From Bimuria novae-zelandiae CBS 107.79 (Eukaryota; Ascomycota; Dothideomycetes; Pleosporales; Didymosphaeriaceae), in NCBI GenBank assembly GCA_010015655.1, contig ML976667.1:1067387-1131386 (forward strand): DNA of 64,000 nt. Reading direction: 5' to 3'. The notes below the pieces were generated by a model, which had not been told where the DNA came from, searched no databases, and saw nothing but the letters and a program-made list of their open reading frames with translations. Each line of letters starts with the position of its first letter. Within the stretch, counting starts at the first letter, position 1. Shown here piece by piece: positions 56,270 to 64,000 of the stretch. The translations under genes were made by a program, and so were the position numbers.

Positions 56270-58746
56270 TCACAACTTGGGACGCTCCTCCAAATCCTTC
56301 GAGATCCCCCTCGAAATCCAATCCGAGATGGCCATATTGGTGACCATGGGATTAACGCCGCTAGCGGACACGAAGATCGAAGCATCCGCAACGTACAAGC
56401 CCTTTGTGCCCCAAACCCTCCCGGTCGGATCTACAACGCCATCCTTCTCCTTCGCGCTCATCCGGCAAGTGCCCATCTGATGTGCAGAGACATACATGGT
56501 GTCGGGGCTGGGCAAACCTATCTTCTTGAACTCCTTAAGCCATTCCTGGAACTTCGGGTCATTGACGCCGTCGCTGGAGGGCGTGGCTGTGGTTGGGTCG
56601 CGTACGAAGGGCTCGACCCCAGGGACGACTGGGAAAACCTCGGTCGCGCCTTGGACGTAGTGAATCTTAGCGAGAGCCAGGAGTCCTTCCAGGATATGTG
56701 CTTTGTCGAAACTGGACGTCGTGTACTTGACACGAACGCGGCCATCATCTGGATCCGGATAGACTTGCCCCGTATCGCGATCTCGGGCCATTGAAATGTA
56801 GCCCGTCATGTGTCTCATGCGTGCAGCCTGCATTTTGTACTCCATTCCGTCTCTCCAGTTCATAAACGTCAGCCACGAGGCAGGAGCCATGTTCGTTGCT
56901 TCAAGCTTGATACCATGATTGCCATTTAGTCTTTCGAACTCCGTCACCACCGCAGTAAGGCAGTCGCCCTCCCAAGGCACAACTTCGTCTTTATAGATAC
57001 CGCCAAGCAAGATGACCGGATGAATGTGCAGGTTGCGTCCGATGTGGTAGTTCTTGAGTCCAGACCGGAGCAGGAGTAGAGGGGACTGCATGGTCCCGCC
57101 GGAGACGATAACTCGTTTGGCCTTGATAATCACCTTCCGCGTGATGACCGGCTTGCCCGCAATGCCGCCGTTGACGTCTCGCGAGACCCATGTCCCCCTT
57201 ACGCCCGTGGCAACTTGTTCTCCATCCCGTTTCGCAAAAATGATCTTCTCCGCATGTAACCCCTCAATAAACTTTGCGCCAGCGCGCGCCGCATCCGGTA
57301 AGAAGCTGACAACTGGCCCTTGCTTCTCACAGGAACCACATCCGAATGTACAGTGTCCGCAATAATGTCGCTTTCCACCAGTGTTTTGGGGAACTGGTTT
57401 GTGCGCATAGCCCAGTTTGCGAGCGCCTTCCAGCAGGATCTGGTTGGCACGAGAGTGCTCAATGTGGTCTGTTGAGACACCCATCCGCTGGCATACACGA
57501 TCCAGCGAGTCTTGGAATTCTGCAGACGTGAAGAGCGGGAGCCCGCGACCGGCCCATTCGTTACGCACATACGCTTGGGTCTGCAATGACGCGCCCCAGT
57601 TCACAGTACCTCCTCCCCCAAACGTCTGACCCGCAATAATCGCCGCAGTACTATCATCTGATTGAATGCCTGAATGTCACATCTAATGTCAGTAAAGCGT
57701 AGACGAGTAAAAACCACGTCTCCTGTCGCACATGTGTCGATCAAAAGTTCGGATATTTATCATGGCGTGTGTAGTCCCAAGATACATGACCAAGTATACA
57801 ATCGGGTATTGTATCATGGCGTATGTAGCCCCAGGATACGTGACCAAATATACAATCTTTCGACGAGACCGACGATCATGCGGACATAGAGAGATCTAGC
57901 GAGCGACGTACCTGCCCCGTTCATGAATAGGTTGTACATGCCATACTGCTCACGCATGGGGAAGTGATCTGGCGTCCAGTGATGCGCCTTCTCCACCACA
58001 ATGACACGATGTCCAGCTTCCGCCAAGTTTTTTGCGCATACTCCGGCTCCACAGCCGCTGCCAACAATCACGACATCTGTTTCAATGACCTCAGGCTTGT
58101 CTCCTGGCGGCAACTGGACGAACTCATAGATAAATCCCTGGCCGGGGACCATTCCAACAGGCACGCGAGGAAACCCGAGGAAGCGAGCCAGACTCTTGGT
58201 CGTCTTCAGCCATGTCTGTTTCGACAGAATTGTTAGTGACCGGTGAAGCTGTCGCAAGAGAGGTAGCCGTGCCGTTGCCCACGACTGGAGAATAGCTTTT
58301 CGTATGTACACAGGTTGCTCATTGATAGGCGTAACTTTCCACGTGAGTACCAGCGATCCAGCGCGAGTGTTGAGGATGTTCAGGATCATTGCAAGATCCT
58401 TTTGGCTCGATCGCGGTAAGTTCAGGGCAACCATCCTTCGCAGCTCTTCTCTGAACAGTGGGTCTGATGCCGGGCTATCTTCAAGCAAGGACTTTGCGGC
58501 TGCCTCGCCATCAGGGTCTGGAGTGAGACCTCTGAGGGTACTGATTGCTGCCGAATATTCGTTGTCGGTCGCTGCGATTTCATGTCTGCTTTGTGCAATC
58601 GAGATGGGCTTCACAGCAGGTATGATCGTCTCGGCAATGGCAAGGAGTATGTTCCATTGCGCTGGGGTCAGGGGATCTTCGGCTGGCAGAGGAGGTAGAG
58701 TCGCGGCTTTTGGAGACACGATTGCTGTTGGGGGCAACTGCGACAT
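56270..58746 (-). CDS. Long-chain fatty alcohol oxidase (GMC flavoprotein), 744 aa
   Basis: Oxidises long-chain alcohols to aldehydes with O2, usually in peroxisomes or ER. Exons 58746-57912 and 57669-56270 join in frame (FMNGAG/IQSDDSTAAIIAG). The FAD-binding motif is VVIVGSGCGAGVCA (GSGCGAG at 229-235), preceded by the N-terminal domain specific to this subfamily (LTPAQWNILLAIAETIIPAV). Exon 2 has GQTFGGGGTVNWGASLQTQ, HYCGHCTFGCGSCEKQG, VSGGTMQSPLLLLRSG, and the C-terminal GMC part HQMGTCRMS...VDPTGRVWGTKGLYVADAS. The C-terminus RPKL is not a clear SKL signal. The intron is long (242 nt) and contains a duplicated 45-bp unit. The enzyme would act after a CYP52-type hydroxylase in alkane use, and one lies 16 kb away; the link is speculative. 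Confidence 0.9.
57759..57857. repeat. Direct repeat of a 45-bp unit in the alcohol oxidase intron
   Basis: Units 57759-57803 and 57813-57857 both start ATCATGGCGT and end TATACAATC. They differ at five sites, all transitions. Confidence 0.75.
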
Positions 58747-60158
58747 ATCGAGTAGTTGTCTAGGGAACTCGAGCAGGTAGTGACAAACCTAACGACTACG
58801 CAGAGAATCGTTCATATCCCAAGGTTGGGAATACATCACATGGTTGTCGTGAAAGCGTGCGGAGTCGGGCCGTCCTACCTCGGCTTGTTTTTCCCCAGGA
58901 AGCGCCACACTGTGGCTTGGGCCTGCGCCACCATGCTCACGTGCGCAAGCTTAACGCCGGGATAACTCCTCGGGACGAGATAAGGCACCAGATCGGGAGT
59001 TGGGCTTGGGCTCCACTCCAGCGGCCTTGGAATGTACGCTGGCACGAGACCCTTCTGTCGTTCCTGTCGGCGGTTTCAAGCGGCTCAAGCTTGTCAGTAG
59101 TTGTAGTTGAGAGTGCGCAAACTAAGAGTACTCTAAGAAGGCGATGCTCGCCGCAGCGAAGTTCTCATCGCTCGATTCAACGATAACTGACGTTCCCAGG
59201 CCCATCTTATGAGCAGATCGCATCCGATGGGCGACGTCGGGTTGCCAATACAAATTACGAAGGAAGGCGACGCGATTGGACACAGATAAGAGGCGTCCAG
59301 ATCGAGCCTAGCGCATGCTCGATGCCGTTGCAACCATCTCCCCGACACCATTGCCGTCTCCCTGCCGCTTCGCCAACAAAACGGGCGTGTGTTGCTTTTG
59401 GCGGCTGCAGAGCGCCACATGTTGCGTGCGGTGAGCGCATGTGTGTTAAGGTGATGTTGCAATGTCGCGAGGCTGCGAAGCAGTGGAGGAGGGCATCTCG
59501 GAGTGGCGCGCAGCTGCTCCGATCCGCGATGAAAGATGGGCGAAGTTCGGCGCGGACCAGGATCATCCTGATGCCTGATGGAGCGAGACTAGCCGGCCGT
59601 TGGACCCTCGTCGCCTTCGCTGCTGCTGTAAGTATGGGCATGCGACGTCGTTCTTAATTCACTCCCCTCGCCTGCTCCCAAACGTAGACTCTCGCCCACC
59701 ACTTCTCCCTCACCGACCATCGACGCATCTGCCCAACAAGTTGCCGTACCGTACCGTACCAGCCTGTCACGCCCCCGGTTCACTCATCGTGAAGGAGGAA
59801 CTGATAAACCCCGGGCGACCTGTCGTGCACCCGTCCTTATCGCCCACCGCCTCGCCGCAACCACCAATTGCCGTCAACGTGTACACGCACAGAGCTGCAG
59901 TCTCTCGAAACAATCTCCTGAAGGCGTCAGCGTTGCGCTGTTCATAAGACCCCCGTCGTTTCGGCTGCGGTGCTATCTTGATTGCCTGCCCGCCCGCAGC
60001 TCTCTCGTACATACGACCAACGCGAACCTCCCAACAAAACACGTTGCGCGACTTCGACCACCGTCCGTCTTTCATTCGGCTTACCGGAACGAGTAGCCAC
60101 GCCCGTCAGCTTGCTGCACTCCTGCCAGAACGAACGCACACCCTCGAACGACCCCGCC
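58747..60158. other. Divergent intergenic region, no gene recognised
   Basis: Promoters of the alcohol oxidase (minus) and the FYVE gene (plus). Open frames of 109-138 codons exist on both strands but lack domains and overlap each other. The leader of the FYVE gene (about 59,950-60,158) is C-rich. Confidence 0.4.
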
Positions 60159-61464
60159 ATGGCAACCCAGTTCTCCGGCGCGGCCGTCACCGCGCAGCCC
60201 ACCCCGTTCCAGCACGGATACAAGAAGTCTACGCAGCTCTATGGCCAGACAGACTCGGGCCGCAACACGCCGATGAACGTCTCGCCCACTTCGCCGCGTA
60301 CCACCGGCCATCTGCCACACTACCCTCAACATGCGCCGTCGATCCGACCGCTGAGGACGCCCAACTATATCCCCGCAGCGCTGCGCAAGACTGAGAAGCC
60401 TGCCGGCCGGTCCCCGCCAAAGGCTGACTCGAGCCTCGACGCGTCCACCACCAGCTGGAGCGCAAGCGGTTCTTTTGGACAGAGTCCCGGCGACAGCACT
60501 CCCATTTCCCGCATTGCGACCGAGGACATGCGTTCCATCTACGACGACACCCCTCTGTCTCCGGTTACCGGACCCATCACACGGAACCACTGGCAGGTAC
60601 GTTGATTTCCTTTCGTTAGTGCTCATTTGTTTCTATGTTATTACGGTCAGCACCCGCTTCCTCCACTTTTGTCGCGTGCCTTTCTCTGGACGTGCCGCTG
60701 TTACGTACATGGTGGGCCCATTAGCGTGGCGATGATCGCAGCGCTTCGCCGAATGCCGAAATGCACTTGCGTCAAGCGCCGCCTGGCACCCCAACAACTG
60801 CAATCGCATCGCAACTGACATCGATGCCCACCCATAGCTTGTCGATTGAGGTGTGATGCCACGATGTGAGGTTGCCGAGGACGTTGGCTGTCGTGCGCTT
60901 TTATCGCTAGTTCCTTTGTTTTTCTCGCTCACCACTGCCCCCACACTACCCTTTGGCGAATGCAGGGTCGTCCATGAACGGCCTGCCTCGGCTTTGTCCG
61001 CATCGCCTTCTCTTGACTTCCACGAGCCTCAATTTCGAACGTTCTGGCCTACTCGAATGGAGCTGACTGAGCGTTTTTAGCCCGATAGTTCCACCGTCGT
61101 CTGCACCGCTTCGTGCTGCCAGCAGCCGTTCGGCTTCTTCATGCGTCGGCATCACTGCCGCAAGTGTGGCGGCATCTTCTGCCACCAGCACTTGCAGAAA
61201 CAGGTCCGCCTCAACGAGGACGCCTTGTTCCATCCTGAGGGTGAATGGCAGAAAGCATGCGATCGATGCCACACGCAATTCCGTGAGTGGGAGCAGATGC
61301 GCTCTAGCCGCACCAATAGCGAGAGCTCCGGCAGCATCAAGAGCCCCACTCCCACTGCCGTCGAAATCGAGCCGCCGCAGGCGAAGCGCCCGGAGTGCGC
61401 TCCCAAAGCTAGCTTCTTGTCCCAGAGCTTCGGTGGAGGCACCTGGAACTGGAGCACCTTCTAG
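60159..61464 (+). CDS. FYVE zinc finger protein, 273 aa
   Basis: Binds phosphatidylinositol 3-phosphate on endosomes. Exons 60159-60596 and 61081-61464; the intron is 484 nt, long for this genome. Residues 1-146 are polar and disordered (Pro, Ser, Thr). The FYVE domain starts exactly at the splice join: HWQ/PDSSTVVC gives the WxxD motif, then CTASCC, RRHHCRKCGG (the lipid-binding R+HHC+xCG motif), IFCHQH and KACDRCHTQF complete eight zinc ligands. A serine-rich tail follows, ending GGGTWNWSTF. Likely an endosomal adaptor; no further domain seen. Confidence 0.88.
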
Positions 61465-62616
61465 ATTCTTCGCCAGGTGCACGAAATTTCTTTCCGGCCA
61501 TCCCCGTCTTCCTTAACGACATGATATCCGGACGGCCAGTACAATACCGCGGCCTCGTGGTCGGTCGTCCACCTTTTTTCCACCTCTTTCAGCTTCTCCC
61601 GAAGCATCCGCATAATTGCATTATATCCTGGCGCGTAGTATTATCCGGTGGGCGGGCATCTGCAGCGGTTCAGCGGTTCAGCATTTCTTTAGTGTGCCCA
61701 TAGACTAGCAGCGTTCCTCGAACGCGTGCTGTGACGGCCAACGAGATATCCACCTAATGTTTTTTTTTTAGACTGGAGCGGCTGACGGGCGACATGTGGC
61801 AGCGGGAAGTCCCCAAGTTACTCCGCCGATACGGTTTTCTTTTTGCACGGACTGGCGTAATGGGTGTTGACGAATTTCGTTTTGGACGCGTTCGGTAGTG
61901 TTGCGGATTTTGGTATTGATGGGCAGCATATCATAGACTGCAATAGGACCATCATGGCATCCTAGGGTAATGGTAGGAGGTGTTGTAGGAGCATAGCGGT
62001 GTGTGGTGTTTCAATGCTGAAATGAATCTATTATGAGCGATTGCGGTTTACCGATGGTGACTCAATACCTGGTGATGGCGTGATGCAATGAGGACCGTGA
62101 TGGGGCGATTGCGCAATGTGGAAGGACAAGTGGAGCCGTAGGCTAACGTTCAGAACGCAGCAGGCACAGGGCGAACGGGAAACGATTACATGGCTATAAT
62201 AAACATCCGGGAGCTTTCAGGAGATCACCAGATCTTACGATTTCACCGGCCATGAACCATTTTAAGTCGTCCGCTCCACACAAATGTCTTTAAAAACATC
62301 CACTTGGCGGCATTCAGACCCTGCCGATGACCGCTACCGGGTGCTCCCCGATTGGTTGGACCCTTTGCTGTGTGGGAACCAAATTTTTGGAACGCGTGCG
62401 GATGACCGTTCACCAACCTTATCGCATTACGCGGTTTTTCTTCACTGCTGGCTAGGCGTTGCTTACCGTCCTATCAGGTAAGAGATCGAGGAGCTGGCCG
62501 CCATTCGTTCGCTTTTTGTTCGCGCGGTGGGCGGCGTGCCCTGCGCTTCCTCCAGGCTCGCGCTCACGACCGCTTTTGGACCCAGTAGACGTCCCTTCCA
62601 TATTCCCGCTGCGAAT
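61465..62616. other. Intergenic, no gene recognised
   Basis: 3' flank of the FYVE gene and promoter of DUS1. A short poly(T) run is at 61760. The frame at 62284-62481 has no domain. Confidence 0.4.
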
Positions 62617-64000
62617 ATGGGGTCTGAGGTGCAGGATGTGGCACCGCAGGGAAGCAACGGAGTAGAGAGGCCTAGCAAGAGGGTCAAGCTGCGCGGCCGG
62701 GCCTTTTACGAGAGCATTGGGAGTCCGAAGCTCATTCTTGCGCCCATGGTGGAGCAGTCGGAATTTGTGTGTTACATCCACATTCCTATGCGTCTTGAGA
62801 GCAGATGACTGACGACCCATCCGCAGGCCTGGCGCATGCTCTCTCGGTCCTTCCTGCCCCCCTCGGCGCAGACCAACCTTCTTGCCTACACGCCCATGTT
62901 CCACTCTAAGATGTTCGCCGATCCCAAGTACCGTGACTCGCATTTCCAGCCGCTCAAGTCCGCGATACCTTCTCCGCCCGACCCGTATCACATCTCGCAG
63001 CTGCCCGAGTCAGAGCGTTATCTCGACGGCAACCCGGCCTTCGATCGCCCGCTCACGGTGCAGTTCTGCTCCAACGATCCCGACGATCTGCTCAATGCAG
63101 CGAAACACGTGGCACCGTTCTGCGATGCGGTGGACCTGAATTTGGGGTGTCCGCAGGGCATTGCGCGGAGAGGGAATTATGGAGCCTTCTTGCAGGAGAG
63201 CCCAGATTTGATTGCGCGCATGATCAAGAAGCTGGATGAGGAGCTAGATGTGCCTGTGACGGCGAAGTTTAGGATTCTTGAAACGAAAGAGAAGACACTG
63301 GCGTACGCGAAGACGATACTAGAGGCAGGCGCGAGCATCCTCACCGTGCATGGCAGGCGAAGGGAACAAAAGGGGCACAACACCGGCCTAGCAGATTGGG
63401 ACATTATCCGGTTTCTTAGAGAGAACCTGCCGAAAGAGACAGTCTTATTTGCGAACGGCAACATTCTCCAGCACGAGGACATTGCGAAGTGCTTAGAAGC
63501 CACCGGCGCAGATGGTGTCATGACAGCTGAAGGGAATCTGTACGACCCGACGATATTTGCCGAGCCGCCGCCAATGGGCGAGGAAGGTCGCGAGTACTGG
63601 CGTGGAAGGGATGGGAGGGGCGGATACAGAGTCGATGCTGTGTTTCGAAGATACATGGATATTATTCACAAGTATGCGCTCGGGCAGGAACCACCCGTGC
63701 GGAAGCCGCTCTTCCATCCAGATGATCCAGAGGTGCCGCCCTCGCCACCGAGCGAAGAGGAGGAGGGGCCTCCAAGGAAAAAGCAGAAGCAGACCAAAGA
63801 GATGGGCCAGCTGAAGAACCCTAATCTTACCGCTATGCAGGCACATTTGTTCCATCTTTTGCGGCCGCTGGTATCGCAGCATCACAACGTAAGAGATGCA
63901 CTAGCGAAATCCAGGATGGGCGATATTGATGCCTTCGAGAACGTACTCAAGCTCACAGAGAAGGCTGTCAAAGAAGGTATCCAAGCCTACGAGCGAGAGC
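62617..64000 (+). CDS. DUS1: tRNA-dihydrouridine synthase Dus1, partial at the window end
   Basis: Flavoenzyme that reduces uridines in the tRNA D-loop (U16/U17 in yeast). Exons 62617-62766 and 62827 onward (60-nt intron; SEF/AWRML matches the family). Motifs: PKLILAPMVEQSE (FMN-binding start), AYTPMFHSKMF, NDPDDLLNAAKHV, the catalytic-cysteine motif LNLGCPQGIARRGNYGAFL, TAKFRI, LTVHGRRREQKG, FANGNI and GADGVMTAEGNLYDPTIF. A C-terminal extension with a Glu/Pro-rich linker and basic KKQKQ follows. The frame is still open at position 64000. Start placed at MGSEVQD; the frame is open 30 codons further upstream. Confidence 0.9.

Overview
The window is a 64 kb piece of a filamentous ascomycete genome. 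The signs are short GT-AG introns, Fot1/pogo, Ty3/Gypsy and Copia relics, and strong C-to-T/G-to-A decay of the repeats (CpA to TpA), the signature of repeat-induced point mutation (RIP). The alternation of GC-balanced gene land with AT-rich, gene-empty blocks resembles Dothideomycetes (Pleosporales-like). That placement is inference. All translations, splice joins and alignments were done by eye.

Layout. Gene land A (1-9,488) holds an FAD phenol-monooxygenase-like gene, a divergent pair of mitochondrial genes (MTP18-like and ATP synthase subunit k), a Csm1/Pcs1-like monopolin gene, and a secreted CAP/PR-1-like gene broken by one in-frame TAG. AT block 1 (9,901-38,577) can be resolved completely. 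It is one Fot1/pogo element with TA duplication and 26-bp inverted repeats, split by four insertions: Gypsy-1 (10,093-17,005, 5-bp duplication CCGCG), an 8.76-kb segment carrying a DUF3435 tyrosine-recombinase relic (17,889-26,646, AGTAA), a gag-only LTR element (27,190-30,845, TTTAG), and Gypsy-2 (31,010-38,226, AGTAG). Removing the inserts and one copy of each duplication leaves 2,113 bp, a normal size for a Fot1-like element, and the transposase then reads across every junction.

Gene land B (38,840-46,780) has a CYP52-clan P450, an MCT-like MFS transporter, a RecQ helicase and a six-cysteine small secreted protein. AT block 2 (about 47,440-52,700) contains a second pogo-type transposase tail, a solo LTR with its duplication, and a Copia RNase H relic. 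Gene land C (53,138-64,000) has a GH1 beta-glucosidase-like enzyme, a long-chain fatty alcohol oxidase, a FYVE protein and Dus1 (cut by the window end).

The most unusual features are in block 1. The DUF3435 segment sits at a TTAC-type site like those reported for Starship elements. All three LTR elements in the block carry an antisense reading frame just upstream of the 3' LTR; two of these encode cysteine motifs. RIP has sharp edges that fall inside reading frames. No tRNA, rRNA or CRISPR was seen.
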